A stretch of 52,685 nucleotides of DNA from Cupriavidus sp. IDO (GCF_000812465.1 NZ_JWMA01000025.1:1-52685), one strand, 5' to 3'; shown: positions 18,538 to 27,578, counted from the first letter of the stretch. Numbers and translations: made by a program. Notes: generated from the sequence alone by a model not told the origin.

Positions 18538-19773
18538 ATGAATCTCGAATTTTCCGCGCAAGACCTGCAGTTCCGCGACGAAGTGCGCGCCTGGATCGCC
18601 GAGGCGTTCGATGCCGACCTGCGCGCCATGATGGCGCAGTCCAAGAACGGTTACCTCGACAAGGCCGGCATGGTGCGCTGGCAGAAGAAGCTCCATGCAC
18701 GCGGCTGGATCGCGCCCAACTGGCCGAAGGAGTACGGCGGTCCCGGCTGGACGCCGGCGCAACGCTACCTGTTCCAGGCCGAGATCGCCGCGGCCGGCTG
18801 CCCGCCGGTCTCGCCGATGGGCCTGAAGATGGTGGCGCCCGTCATCATGAAATACGGCACGCCGGAACAGAAGGCGCGCTTCCTGCCGCCCATCCTCAGC
18901 TCGGATGTGTGGTGGTGCCAGGGCTATTCCGAGCCCAACTCCGGCTCCGACCTGGCCTCGCTGCAACTGCGCGCCGACCACGGCACCGACCGCGAGGGCG
19001 AACACTACCTGCTCAACGGCTCGAAGATCTGGACCACCCATGCGCAGTGGGCCGACTGGATGTTCTGCTTGGTGCGCACCAGCCGCGAATCGCGCCGCCA
19101 GGAAGGCATCTCGTTCCTGCTGGTGGACATGCGCACGCCGGGGATCACGGTGGCGCCGCTGCCGACGCTCGACGGCCCGATGCCCGGCCAGCAGGAAGTC
19201 AACCAGGTGTTCTTCGACAATGTGCGCGTGCCGGTGGCAAACCGCATCGGCGAGGAGAACAAGGGCTGGACCTATGCCAAGTACCTGCTCGAGTTCGAGC
19301 GCGGCGGCAGCTACGGCCCGACGCTGCAGAAGCAGCTGGAGAAGGTGGCGGCCATCGCCGCCGACCAGGCCAGCGACAACGGCGGGCGCCTGCTGGACCA
19401 TCCGGTGTTCCGGCAGAAGCTGGCCGCGCTGCATCTCAAGGCTGCCGGGCTCGAAGCGGTCGAGCTGAAGCTATTCTCGGGCGTGGAGTCAGGCACGTCG
19501 GTCGGCGCGGCGTCGAGCATGCTCAAGCTGGTCGGCACGGAAACCCTGCAGGCGATCAGCGAGCTTGCAGTCGATGCCGCCGGTCCTGCTGCGCTGCCGT
19601 TCGTGCAGGATTCATGGGCGGAAGTCCAGGGCCGCGAAGCGCCGCCGCGCGTGGGGCCCGGCTATGCCGGCCCGCTGGCGCCGCGTTACTTCAACTATCG
19701 GAAAGCCTCGATCTACGGAGGCTCGAACGAGATTCAGCGGAACATCATTGCCAAGCTGATTCTCGGGCTCTGA
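18538..19773 (+). CDS. acyl-CoA dehydrogenase, large subunit type
   Basis: This 411-residue acyl-CoA dehydrogenase starts MNLEFSAQDLQFRDEVRAWI. It carries WPKEYGGPGWTPAQRYLF, the FAD-binding WWCQGYSEPNSGSDLASL and GSKIWTTHAQWADW segments, and a C-terminal IYGGSNEIQRNIIAK. In medium-chain enzymes the matching stretch is IYEGT with the catalytic Glu; here it is Gly, as in large subunits of pimeloyl-CoA-type dehydrogenases. The active site may use another Glu or need the partner subunit. It forms the second gene of a plus-strand operon and is followed by a strong terminator at 19831. The frame starts at an ATG after the palindromic end of the preceding gene; a GAGG-like purine run is weak. Confidence 0.88.
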   Translation: MNLEFSAQDLQFRDEVRAWIAEAFDADLRAMMAQSKNGYLDKAGMVRWQKKLHARGWIAPNWPKEYGGPGWTPAQRYLFQAEIAAAGCPPVSPMGLKMVAPVIMKYGTPEQKARFLPPILSSDVWWCQGYSEPNSGSDLASLQLRADHGTDREGEHYLLNGSKIWTTHAQWADWMFCLVRTSRESRRQEGISFLLVDMRTPGITVAPLPTLDGPMPGQQEVNQVFFDNVRVPVANRIGEENKGWTYAKYLLEFERGGSYGPTLQKQLEKVAAIAADQASDNGGRLLDHPVFRQKLAALHLKAAGLEAVELKLFSGVESGTSVGAASSMLKLVGTETLQAISELAVDAAGPAALPFVQDSWAEVQGREAPPRVGPGYAGPLAPRYFNYRKASIYGGSNEIQRNIIAKLILGL

Positions 19774-19830
19774 CGCCCGGGCCGGGCCTGCCGTACATCG
19801 GTCCAGGCCTGGCAACTATTCCGCCTGCAG

Positions 19831-19866
19831 GGGCCAGCCGATAGTCAGCGGCTGGCCCTTTCTTTT
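19831..19866 (+). terminator. rho-independent terminator after the dehydrogenase pair
   Basis: GGGCCAGCCG, an 8-nt loop, then CGGCTGGCCC form a perfect 10-bp stem followed directly by TTTCTTTT. It ends the plus-strand dehydrogenase operon. The rest of the gap up to 20054 shows no gene. Confidence 0.85.
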
Positions 19867-20054
19867 CGTCGCTGCCCTGCCAACGGCATGCGACAGACGC
19901 GCGCCTCGCTGCGGCGTCTCCAATCCCGCACATCCGTCGAAAGCCTAGGGTTCACCCTTGGTTGACGCCCTCAAGCTGCGCTCGAACCAGGGAAGCATTT
20001 CCTGGATAGGAGAGCAAACCTGCGGGTACCAAGTGCCTGATCTGAGGTTATCGC

Positions 20055-21071
20055 TTATTCCGCGGTGATCCCGTATTCGCGGATCAGCTTTGCCCATGCC
20101 GCGGTTTCCTCGCGGATGCGCCCAGCCAGCGCCTCCGGCGTGCTGGCCACCGGTTCCATGCCTTGCCGCTGCAGGTCTGCACGAACCGCCTGCGTCGCAA
20201 ACAGGGCGCGCACATCCGCGCTCAGCGCGTCGGCAGCGGCTTGCGGCGTGGCGCGCGGCACCAGCAGCGCGTACCAGGAACTGACATCGATGCCGGCCAC
20301 ACCCTGCTCTGCCAGCGACGGCACGCCGGGCGCCGCGGGCGAGCGTTTCACCTGCGTCACAGCCAGCGCGCGCAGCGCGCCGGACTGGATAAATGGCGCC
20401 AGCGTCGGCCATGTGCCCAGCAGCACAGGCACCTGCCCGCCCACCACGTCGTTGAGCGCCTGGGTGGTGCCCTTGTACGGAACGTGCATCAGCGTCACGC
20501 CCGCCTTGTGCCGGAACAGTTCGCCCGCCAGATGCAGGCCGCTGCCGACGCCCGGGCTGGCGTAGCCCATCGGCGCACCGCTCTTGTCGGCCTGTTTCGC
20601 CAGCCGGATCAGGTCCTGCACGGAATTCGCCTTGACCGACGGATGCACCGCCAGCACGTTGGGCGAAGTCGCCAGCAGGGAAACCGGCCGGAAATCGCGC
20701 TCGACCTGATACGAAAGCGCGGGGTACAGCGTCGGATTGATGGTCAGGTTGCCGGCCGGCACCACCAGCAGCGTGCAGCCGTCGCCCGGCGCGCGCCGCA
20801 CCGCGTCGATGCCGATATTGCCGTTGGCGCCCGGCTTGTTGTCGACGATAAAGGTGGTGCCGCGGCGCTGCTGCAGCCCGTGCGAGAGCGTGCGGGCGAG
20901 CAGGTCGGCCGGGCCGCCGGCCGGGAACGGCACGACGATGCGCACATTGGTGCAGGCAGGCGCTGCAGCCTGCGCGGACATGCCCGCGCAGGCAAGCAGC
21001 CCCAATGCAAGCCCGGCCAGCCATCGGCGCCGGATACGGCTTTTCGTCATCGGGATTCCCGTTTCCTGCAT
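20055..21071 (-). CDS. Bug/TctC family extracytoplasmic solute-binding protein
   Basis: This 338-residue protein has an N-terminal signal with an arginine cluster and hydrophobic stretch (SRIRRRWLAGLALGLLAC) ending around ...MSAQAA. It then has the Bug-family strand VRIVVPFPAGGPADLLARTL, the NKPGANGNIG turn and the C-terminal part typical of TctC proteins. It would bind a carboxylate-type solute in the periplasm. I prefer the ATG at 21071, which has an AAGGGA upstream; an ATG at 21050 is possible. No TctA/TctB membrane partners are nearby, so it is an orphan. It follows the IclR gene by 56 bp on the same strand. Confidence 0.9.
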   Translation of the reverse strand: MQETGIPMTKSRIRRRWLAGLALGLLACAGMSAQAAAPACTNVRIVVPFPAGGPADLLARTLSHGLQQRRGTTFIVDNKPGANGNIGIDAVRRAPGDGCTLLVVPAGNLTINPTLYPALSYQVERDFRPVSLLATSPNVLAVHPSVKANSVQDLIRLAKQADKSGAPMGYASPGVGSGLHLAGELFRHKAGVTLMHVPYKGTTQALNDVVGGQVPVLLGTWPTLAPFIQSGALRALAVTQVKRSPAAPGVPSLAEQGVAGIDVSSWYALLVPRATPQAAADALSADVRALFATQAVRADLQRQGMEPVASTPEALAGRIREETAAWAKLIREYGITAE

Positions 21072-21127
21072 CGTGCTTCCCTTCCATGGCTGACCGCGCT
21101 CAGGGCAGCCCGCATCCATCCAATTGT

Positions 21128-21949
21128 TCAGCCCTGACCGAATGGCCGGACTTCCTGTGGCCGGTAGTCGAGCAGCCGCGACAGCTCGGCGGCCGCGCTC
21201 CTGACCTTCTCGACCATCATGTCGAGCTGTTCCGGATCGATGCGCGAAGCGGGGATGGTGGCCCCAAGCGCCGCCACCACCTTGGCGCTACGGTCGCGCA
21301 CCGGCGCCGCGATGGTCGAGATGCTGGCTTCGAAGAAGCCTTCATGCAGTACATAGCCGCGCTGGCGGTCACGCTGCACCATCTCGTACAGCTCCTCCAC
21401 CGTGCGCGGCGTGCTTTCCGAATACACCTCGAGGCGCGACTCCGGATACAGCGCACGCAGTTCCTCCAGCGACAGGTCTTCCAGCAGCACACGGCCCAGC
21501 ACGGTGGCGTGGGCCGGCAAACGGGTGCCGACATTGACCGTGCTGGCGAACGGGCGCGTCGCCACCGACTTGGCCACGTACACGATCGAGCGCCCGTCGC
21601 GCACGACCAGGTTGCACGGATAGGCGATCTCGTCGCGCAGGCGGTCCAGCAGCGGGCGCCCCAGTTCGGTCAGTTCCAGCGAGGCCAGGTAGTCGAAGCC
21701 GAGCCGCAGCACGGCCATGCCCAGCCGGAACTCGCGCCCGCCGTCAGTGCGCTCCACGAAGCCCATCATCTCCAGCGTGGCCAGCAGCCGGAACACGGTC
21801 GAGCGCGGTACCTTCAGCCGGCGCGCCAGTTCGGCCGCGGACAGGGTGCGTTCCCTGCTGCTGAACTCGCCCAGCAGCCTCAGCCCGCGCTCCAGCCCCG
21901 GCACGATGTACTTGTCCTGGGCGTCATCCGGCGGCAATTCGGTGGTCAT
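21128..21949 (-). CDS. IclR family transcriptional regulator, copy 1
   Basis: This 273-residue IclR protein has its winged HTH in residues 13-75 (GLERGLRLLGEF, then LSAAELARRLKVPRSTVFRL and LATLEMMGFVER), followed by the effector domain with CNLVVRDGRSIVYVAKS and GRVLLEDLS. By eye it is about 85-88% identical to the IclR encoded at 41089, and the recognition region (RRLKVPRSTVFRLLATLEMM) is identical. Both could thus bind the same operators. The ATG at 21949 lies in a region with inverted repeats (21975-22000). It is downstream of the Mo-hydroxylase operon and upstream of a Bug gene, all on one strand. I infer it controls uptake or degradation genes here. Confidence 0.92.
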   Translation of the reverse strand: MTTELPPDDAQDKYIVPGLERGLRLLGEFSSRERTLSAAELARRLKVPRSTVFRLLATLEMMGFVERTDGGREFRLGMAVLRLGFDYLASLELTELGRPLLDRLRDEIAYPCNLVVRDGRSIVYVAKSVATRPFASTVNVGTRLPAHATVLGRVLLEDLSLEELRALYPESRLEVYSESTPRTVEELYEMVQRDRQRGYVLHEGFFEASISTIAAPVRDRSAKVVAALGATIPASRIDPEQLDMMVEKVRSAAAELSRLLDYRPQEVRPFGQG

Positions 21950-21974
21950 GGTTTGTCTCTGCAAATACGTGGCT

Positions 21975-22000
21975 GGCGTGACTTTCCCATATATCACGCC
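21975..22000. promoter_or_regulatory. inverted repeat upstream of iclR copy 1
   Basis: GGCGTGA (21975-21981) and TCACGCC (21994-22000) form a perfect 7-bp inverted repeat 26 bp upstream of the IclR ATG. A second small palindrome, ACCC-ATA-GGGT, follows at about 22007-22017. They may be autoregulatory sites. They do not resemble the GTT-N7-TGAAAC operator found elsewhere in the window. Confidence 0.4.
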
Positions 22001-22084
22001 TTGGAACCCATAGGGTAACCGGAATGCAGACAAACCCTGCACGGCGGCGGGCCGGCCGCCCACCGCCATGCAGTCCCACGCTGC

Positions 22085-22816
22085 CTACTTCAGGTAGTCG
22101 CGCAGCCAGGCCGCGCACTGCTCGCCGTGCTGCGCCGGCCAGCGCACCACGATGGTCTCGTCACGACGCCGCACTTCCACGCAGATGTCGGACACCGGAC
22201 CGCGGTCACTGCCGGCGCGGCCGAACAGGCGCGAGAGCAAGCCGGTGCCGTTGGCGACGCCGTTCGCGTGGCTGTTGTGGCTGGCCAGCACAGCCGGAGC
22301 CGGCGCTGCAGGCGCGGATGCCGGAGCCTTCGCAAGGGGCGCCGCAGGCACGGCAGCGGCCTGCGCCCCGCCCGGTGCCAGCCGCGCCAGCAGGTTGGCA
22401 CCGAACTCGTCCCACATGCGGTCGGCCTTGGTCTTCATCACGCTCAGGCCGAAGGTGCCGAGCCGGCCAAGCACATCCACCTGCACCTTGATGCGCAGCT
22501 GGGTCGAGCCGTCGTCCTGTTCGGTCAGGAAGATCTCGCTGGACTGGCGCAGCGAACTGGCCACGGAGGCATCCTCGCCGGTGCCTTCGGTGCGCAGGTA
22601 GTGCGGCGCGCGGGTCTCGACGATCTTCGTGTTCAGGCGGAAGCGCGCATTGATAAAGGCGATCTTCACCGCCATGTGCGCGACGTATTCCACATCGCTG
22701 ATGACTTCGATCGACGCCATGCCGGGCACGCAGGCGCCCATCACGTTGGGGTCGAGCAGCAGCTCCCACACGCGCGCCGGGGGCGCCGCGGTGACCAGGG
22801 TCTTTTCAATTTCCAC
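22085..22816 (-). CDS. CoxG-like SRPBCC protein of Mo-hydroxylase operon
   Basis: This 243-residue protein has a CoxG/SRPBCC fold in its first 150 residues: APPARVWELLLDPNVMGACVPG, IEVISDVEYVAHMAVKIAF, then a low-complexity Ala/Pro-rich linker and a short conserved C-terminal part ending WLRDYLK. In CO dehydrogenase systems CoxG helps anchor the enzyme at the membrane; related proteins accompany other molybdenum hydroxylases. The start is a GTG at 22816 that overlaps the end of the preceding gene, with GGAGAA seven bases upstream; there is no suitable ATG before residue 26. It is the last clear gene of the operon. Confidence 0.85.
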   Translation of the reverse strand: MEIEKTLVTAAPPARVWELLLDPNVMGACVPGMASIEVISDVEYVAHMAVKIAFINARFRLNTKIVETRAPHYLRTEGTGEDASVASSLRQSSEIFLTEQDDGSTQLRIKVQVDVLGRLGTFGLSVMKTKADRMWDEFGANLLARLAPGGAQAAAVPAAPLAKAPASAPAAPAPAVLASHNSHANGVANGTGLLSRLFGRAGSDRGPVSDICVEVRRRDETIVVRWPAQHGEQCAAWLRDYLK

Positions 22817-23282
22817 GCATTTTCTCCGCGGCGGACAGGATGGACTCGACGATGCCGACATAGCCCGTGCAGCGGCACAGGTTTCCGTTCAGCCCGTGGC
22901 GGACCTCTTCTTCCGTAGGGTTGGGGTTGTGCGCGAGCATGGCGCACGACGTCATCAGGAAGCCTGGCGTGCAATAGCCGCACTGCAGGCCGCCGTTGTC
23001 CATAAAGCACTGTTGCAACGGATGCAGCTCGCCATCGGCGGCCAGGCCTTCCACGGTCATGACGTGGCGCCCGCGCGCCTGCACGGCGAGCATCAGGCAG
23101 GACTTGACGACCTCGCCGTCGACCAGCACGGAGCACGCGCCGCAGATGCCCGTCTCGCAGCCGCGCTTGGTGCCGGTGAGGTTCAGGTCGTCGCGCAGCA
23201 GGTCGGAAAGCAGGCGCCGCGCGGGCACTTCCACCTGGTGTTCTTCACCGTTGACGGTGAGTTCAATGCTGACTTTGTTCAT
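22806..23282 (-). CDS. molybdenum hydroxylase small subunit, 2x[2Fe-2S] (CoxS-like)
   Basis: This 158-residue protein has the plant-type [2Fe-2S] motif GCETGICGACSVLVDG with a distal cysteine in KSCLM, and a second, four-cysteine cluster domain (CGYCTPGFLM and CRCTGY). This is the small subunit of the xanthine dehydrogenase/CO dehydrogenase family, passing electrons from the Mo site to FAD. The gene overlaps the CoxG-like gene downstream by 11 bp, and follows the FAD subunit by 9 bp. Confidence 0.93.
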   Translation of the reverse strand: MNKVSIELTVNGEEHQVEVPARRLLSDLLRDDLNLTGTKRGCETGICGACSVLVDGEVVKSCLMLAVQARGRHVMTVEGLAADGELHPLQQCFMDNGGLQCGYCTPGFLMTSCAMLAHNPNPTEEEVRHGLNGNLCRCTGYVGIVESILSAAEKMRGN

Positions 23283-23291
23283 GGCAGTTCC

Positions 23292-24158
23292 TTACTCCGA
23301 TGCCACGCCGAACAGGCCGGAGATGGTGCGGCGGGCGACAACGCGGACCATCTCGCGCCGGTATGACGCCGAGCCGCGCAGGTCCGAGACGGCGTTGATG
23401 TCGGCGGCGACGATATCCGCTGCCTCGGCGGCCAGCTCCGCGGTGACGGTCTTGCCGGCCAGCAGTGCCTCGGCACGGCGCAGGCGGGCGGGGATCGGCG
23501 TGGAAGCGCCGACAGCCAGCCGCACATCCACGCAGAACGCCCTTTCGCGCCGCACGGACAGCGCCACACTGGCCAGCGGCCGGTGCTCGGCCGCGGTGCG
23601 CAGGAAGCGCGAGTAAAGGCCGTCCGCGCCCGCAGCCGGCGGCGGCAGGCGGATCTCCGTGACCACTTCGTCGCCGGCCAGTGCCGTGACGTAGTAGTCC
23701 ACCAGGAAATCCTCGATACCGATCACGCGCTCGCCGCCGGTGCCGCTGACGACGATTTGCGCGCCCAGCGCCATCAGGCAGCCCGGCGGATCGGTGGCAG
23801 GGTCGGCATAGCAGAGATTGCCGCCGATGGTGCCCTGGTTGCGCACCTGCGGGTTGGCCACGCGCGAGGCCATGCTGGCCAGCATTGGGTAGTGCGCCTG
23901 CACCACCGGCGAGCGCGCGACATCGGCATGCAGCGCCAGCGCGCCGATGCGCAGGCCACCGCGCGGATCGAACCCGATGCGGCGCAGATCTTCTAGCCGG
24001 CCGAGCGAGACGAGATGGCTCGGCGTCAGCATGCGTTGGCGCATGCCCAGCATCAGCGCGGTGCCGCCGGCAAACACGCGGCAGCTGTCGCCCAGGTCGG
24101 CCAGCATGCGGCTGGCCTCGGCCACGGACGCCGGTTCGAGAAACTCGAAATCACGCAT
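23292..24158 (-). CDS. molybdenum hydroxylase FAD subunit (CoxM-like)
   Basis: This 288-residue protein begins FEFLEPASVAEASRML and carries the two FAD-binding motifs of this family, AGGTALM near residues 32-38 and TIGGNLCYADPATDPP near 103-118. It would mediate electron transfer from the iron-sulfur subunit to the acceptor. The ATG at 24158 has AAGGAGG upstream and overlaps the large-subunit stop by 8 bp, a sign of coupled translation. The frame extends further upstream only inside the large-subunit gene. Confidence 0.92.
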   Translation of the reverse strand: MRDFEFLEPASVAEASRMLADLGDSCRVFAGGTALMLGMRQRMLTPSHLVSLGRLEDLRRIGFDPRGGLRIGALALHADVARSPVVQAHYPMLASMASRVANPQVRNQGTIGGNLCYADPATDPPGCLMALGAQIVVSGTGGERVIGIEDFLVDYYVTALAGDEVVTEIRLPPPAAGADGLYSRFLRTAAEHRPLASVALSVRRERAFCVDVRLAVGASTPIPARLRRAEALLAGKTVTAELAAEAADIVAADINAVSDLRGSASYRREMVRVVARRTISGLFGVASE

Positions 24159-26442
24159 GCGCGGCCTCCTTCTGATTCTGCTCACGCAGTGCCGCCAGCA
24201 CCTTTTCCGGCGTGATGGGCAGCGAATGGATGCGTATGCCGATGGCATCGTGCACCGCGTTGGCAATCGCCGCGGCGCCCGGCAGGATGGCCGTCTCGCT
24301 GGCCCCCTTGGCGCCGTAGGGGCCGTTGGGGTCATTGGATTCGACCACGTCCGTGCGCAGCATCGGCACGGCATCGGCAGTGGGCATGGTGTAGTCGGCG
24401 AAGTTGCCGTTCATCAGGCGTCCGTCTTCGTAGTGCAGGTTTTCGTAGAGCGTCCAGCCGATGGCCTGCACCGTGGCGCCGTGGGTCTGGCCGTGCACGG
24501 CGAGCGGGTTGATGGCCTTGCCGCAGTCGTCGGCGACAAAGCTGTCGATCACGGTGACCTGCCCGGTCTGGGTGTCGACCTCAACTTCCACCGCCTGCGC
24601 CGCGAACGAATAGGCGGGCGCGATGTTGCCGTAGTAGTTGGCGTCATGCATGACGGTTGGGGCGTCGTAGGTGGCGCGCACATGAATGCCCTCGCCGCCG
24701 TGGCGGAAGATGTGCAGGCGGGCGATCTCGGCCAGCGTGGCGGACTTGTCCGGCTGGCCAGTGGCGCTGATGCGGCCGTCGGCAATTACCAGCTTGTCGG
24801 CTTCCACTCCCAGCTTCCCGGCCGCCAGCGCCAGCAGCTTTTCGCGCGCCTCGCGAGCCGCACGCAACACGGCATTGCCCGCGATGATGGTCACGCGCGA
24901 GGCCAGCGAGCCCAGGCAGAACGGCGCGGCATCGGTATCGGGTGCCATCACGGTAACGTGCGACAGCGGAATGCCCAGCTCCTGCGCGCAGATCTGGCTG
25001 AGCATGGTGTTGGCGCCCTGCCCCATGTCGCACTCGCTGGTCTGCAGTATCACGCGGCCGTCTTCGTTGAGCTTGAGCAGGATGGTCGAGCCGTCCCAGT
25101 TGCCCAGCGTGCGGTTTCCGCTGACGTGCATCGCGGCGGCGATCCCGACGCCGCGGCGGCGCGTGCCGGTGCCGCGCGGAGCGGCGCGCTTTTCGTCCCA
25201 GCCGATGGCGGCGCGCGTCATGTCCAGGCACTCCACCATGCCGGTGCTGCCGATCTTCCAGCCGTGCACGCTGGTGTCGCCGGTGCGGATGGCGTTGCGC
25301 TTGTGCACTTCCACCGGATCGATGCCGACCATGCCGGCCAGCACGGTCAGGTGGCAGTTGAGCGGGAACTGCATCTGCTGGCCGCCGAAGCCGCGGAACG
25401 CGCCGCGCGGCGGATTGTTGGTGTAGGCCAGCACCGCGTGCGAGCGCACGTTCCCGACGCGGTGCATATTGTCGCTGCGCATGGCAGTCACATGCATCAC
25501 GTCACCGGCGAGCCCCGAGTAGGCGCCGCACTCGGCAACGATGCGCACGGCCTTGGCAACGATCATGCCGGCCGCCGACAGGCCCATGCGCAACCACACC
25601 TTTGCGGGAACGCTTGCGCGGGCACCCTGGAAATCCTCCAGCCGGTTGTTCACCAGCCGCACGGGCCGATCGAGCCGGCTCGCCAGGAAGGCGCAGATCA
25701 GGCTGTTGTTCTCCTCGACGATCTTCGCGCCAAAGCCGCCACCGGTAGTGGCCTGAACCACGCGGATGGTCGAGGCCGGACGATCCAGCGCCTCGGCCAT
25801 GCGGGCCCGGGCCAGGAACACCGACTGCGTCGATGCCCACACCGTCAGGCGCTCGTTGCCGTCCTGCGCTGCCACCGACGCCATCGGCTCCAGGTAGCCC
25901 GGATACTGCGAGTGCATCTCGTAAGTGGCCTCGTATACGGCAGCGGCGGCGGCAAAGCCGGCCTCCACGTCGCCGCGTTCGATGCGCATCTCGTGGCCGA
26001 TATTGCGGGTGCCGGCGTGGATCTCCGGCGCCCCTTCGGCCAGCGCGGCGTCGGGCGTGAGCACGGCGGGCAATGCTTCGTATTCGATGCGGATCAGGTC
26101 CAGCGCATCGCGTGCGATCTCCTCGCTCACCGCGACCACCGCGGCCACCTCTTCGCCAACGTGGCGCACCACACCGGTGGCAAGAATGCGGTGCTCCTTG
26201 CGGTGCGGCCCCCACAGCCGCGCGGGCGTATCGCAGCCGGTCACCACCAGTTTCACGCCGGGCAGCGCCTTCGCCGCCGACGTATCGATGCTGACGATGC
26301 GGGCATGCGGATGCGGGCTGCGCAGCACCCTGGCGTGCAGCATGCCGGGCAGCTTGATGTCGCCGGCATACTGCGCGCGCCCCATGACCTTCTCCCGCGC
26401 GGTCACCTGCGGCGGGGACGTTCCCACGATGGCCTTGCTCAT
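24151..26442 (-). CDS. molybdenum hydroxylase large subunit (xanthine dehydrogenase family)
   Basis: This 763-residue protein is the Mo-cofactor subunit of the xanthine/aldehyde/CO dehydrogenase family. Seen motifs are GRAQYAGDIKLPGMLHARVL at the N-terminus, TTGGGFGAK, NPPRGAFRGFGGQQ at about 370, and the C-terminal GPYGAKGASE whose final Glu matches the catalytic base. It lacks the CSFR-type loop of true CO dehydrogenase, so it more likely hydroxylates a ring or aldehyde with water as oxygen source. The ATG at 26442 has AGGAGG six bases upstream; an earlier ATG at 26469 is less supported. It begins 49 bp after a Bug gene, which suggests a shared transcript and a periplasmically captured substrate. 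Confidence 0.92.
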   Translation of the reverse strand: MSKAIVGTSPPQVTAREKVMGRAQYAGDIKLPGMLHARVLRSPHPHARIVSIDTSAAKALPGVKLVVTGCDTPARLWGPHRKEHRILATGVVRHVGEEVAAVVAVSEEIARDALDLIRIEYEALPAVLTPDAALAEGAPEIHAGTRNIGHEMRIERGDVEAGFAAAAAVYEATYEMHSQYPGYLEPMASVAAQDGNERLTVWASTQSVFLARARMAEALDRPASTIRVVQATTGGGFGAKIVEENNSLICAFLASRLDRPVRLVNNRLEDFQGARASVPAKVWLRMGLSAAGMIVAKAVRIVAECGAYSGLAGDVMHVTAMRSDNMHRVGNVRSHAVLAYTNNPPRGAFRGFGGQQMQFPLNCHLTVLAGMVGIDPVEVHKRNAIRTGDTSVHGWKIGSTGMVECLDMTRAAIGWDEKRAAPRGTGTRRRGVGIAAAMHVSGNRTLGNWDGSTILLKLNEDGRVILQTSECDMGQGANTMLSQICAQELGIPLSHVTVMAPDTDAAPFCLGSLASRVTIIAGNAVLRAAREAREKLLALAAGKLGVEADKLVIADGRISATGQPDKSATLAEIARLHIFRHGGEGIHVRATYDAPTVMHDANYYGNIAPAYSFAAQAVEVEVDTQTGQVTVIDSFVADDCGKAINPLAVHGQTHGATVQAIGWTLYENLHYEDGRLMNGNFADYTMPTADAVPMLRTDVVESNDPNGPYGAKGASETAILPGAAAIANAVHDAIGIRIHSLPITPEKVLAALREQNQKEAAHA

Positions 26443-26491
26443 GCCGGCCTCCTGCTTGTCGTGTTGCATGAATGCGATGCGCCGGCCGCGA

Positions 26492-27484
26492 TCATTCGGC
26501 CGTGATCCCCAGGTCGCGGATGACCTTGCCCAGGCGCTCGTAGTCGGCGGCATTGACCTTGTCCAGCGCGGCGGGCGCACCGCCCACCGGGCTGGCGCCG
26601 AAGGTGGCCATCTTCTCCGCCACGTCGGGCAGGCGGATGACCTCGTTGAGCTGCTGGTTCAGCACCTTGACCACTTCGGCCGGCGTGCCCCTTGGCGCCA
26701 TCACGCCATGCCAGGCGCCGACCACCACGTCCTTGTAGCCGAGCTCGGCCAGCGTCGGCACGTTGGGCAGCAGCGGCGAGCGCTTCGCATCGGTGATCGC
26801 CAGCGGAATCAGCCGGCCGGTGTTGATGTACTGCGCCACCGGACCCAGCGTGACGTAGGCGAAGTTCACATGGCCCGCCACCACGTCGTTGACGGCCGGC
26901 GCCACGCCCTTGTACGGCACGTGCTGGATCTTCACGCCGGCGGCGCGGTTGAGCATCTCGCCGGCGATATGCATCGGCGACCCCGCACCGGGGCTGCCGT
27001 AGGTCAGCGCCTTGCCCGACTTCGCCGCGGCGATCATCTCCGGCACGGTCTTCACGCCCGCCGCCGGGTTGGCCACCAGCAGCACCGCCTGCACCGCGGT
27101 CTGGATCACGGGCGTGAAGCCATGCAGCGGGTCATAGCTGGCCGAGGGCGCGAGCTTGAGCACCATCGGCGCCAGCGTGAACGGGTTGGGCGTGTACAGC
27201 AGCGTGTAGCCATCGGCCGGCGCCCGACTGACAAAGCTCGCGCCTACCACGCCGCCCGCGCCGGGGCGGTTTTCGACGATGACCGGTTGCTTGAGGCGGG
27301 CGGACAGCTTGTCGGCGTACAGGCGCGCCATGGCATCGGTGTCGCCACCTGGCGGATAGGCCACGACCATGGTTACGGTCTTGGACGGATACGGGGCGCT
27401 GGCCAGCGCGCTGCCCGCGGCAAGCGCGAGCGCGGCCATGGCGGTGGCGGCAAGGAAAAGGCGGCGGGGGCGATCTTGTCTCAT
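26492..27484 (-). CDS. Bug/TctC family solute-binding protein, first gene of Mo-hydroxylase operon
   Basis: This 330-residue protein has a signal peptide with a Tat-like RRLFLAATA stretch and cleavage near ...GSALA. The Bug signatures VTMVVAYPPGGDTDAMARL, ENRPGAGGVVGASFV and HVPYKGVAPAVNDVVAG follow. It would bind the substrate in the periplasm. It is much closer to the Bug at 47748 (shared AELGYKDV and GAW segments) than to the other two. The ATG at 27484 has AGGAGC upstream. The frame runs through the operator region to 27604, which is not expected to be translated. The 35-bp IclR-type operator lies 95 bp upstream. Confidence 0.92.
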   Translation of the reverse strand: MRQDRPRRLFLAATAMAALALAAGSALASAPYPSKTVTMVVAYPPGGDTDAMARLYADKLSARLKQPVIVENRPGAGGVVGASFVSRAPADGYTLLYTPNPFTLAPMVLKLAPSASYDPLHGFTPVIQTAVQAVLLVANPAAGVKTVPEMIAAAKSGKALTYGSPGAGSPMHIAGEMLNRAAGVKIQHVPYKGVAPAVNDVVAGHVNFAYVTLGPVAQYINTGRLIPLAITDAKRSPLLPNVPTLAELGYKDVVVGAWHGVMAPRGTPAEVVKVLNQQLNEVIRLPDVAEKMATFGASPVGGAPAALDKVNAADYERLGKVIRDLGITAE

Positions 27485-27578
27485 CAACAGCTCCTGTGGG
27501 AGGCGCATTCGCGGCGTTGGAGTGGGCTGTTGTGCGCACCGCGAAAAACAGGGTTGGCTCGGTTCACAACACTTCGTT

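Noticed and set aside
19945..21087. A 380-residue open frame on the minus strand
   Set aside because: It is a frame-shifted shadow of the Bug gene at 20055-21071; its translation is Arg/Gly/Ala-rich without domain features.
23947..26505. 852-residue plus-strand open frame opposite the Mo-hydroxylase large subunit
   Set aside because: Antisense shadow of a well-supported gene; no recognisable domain despite its length.
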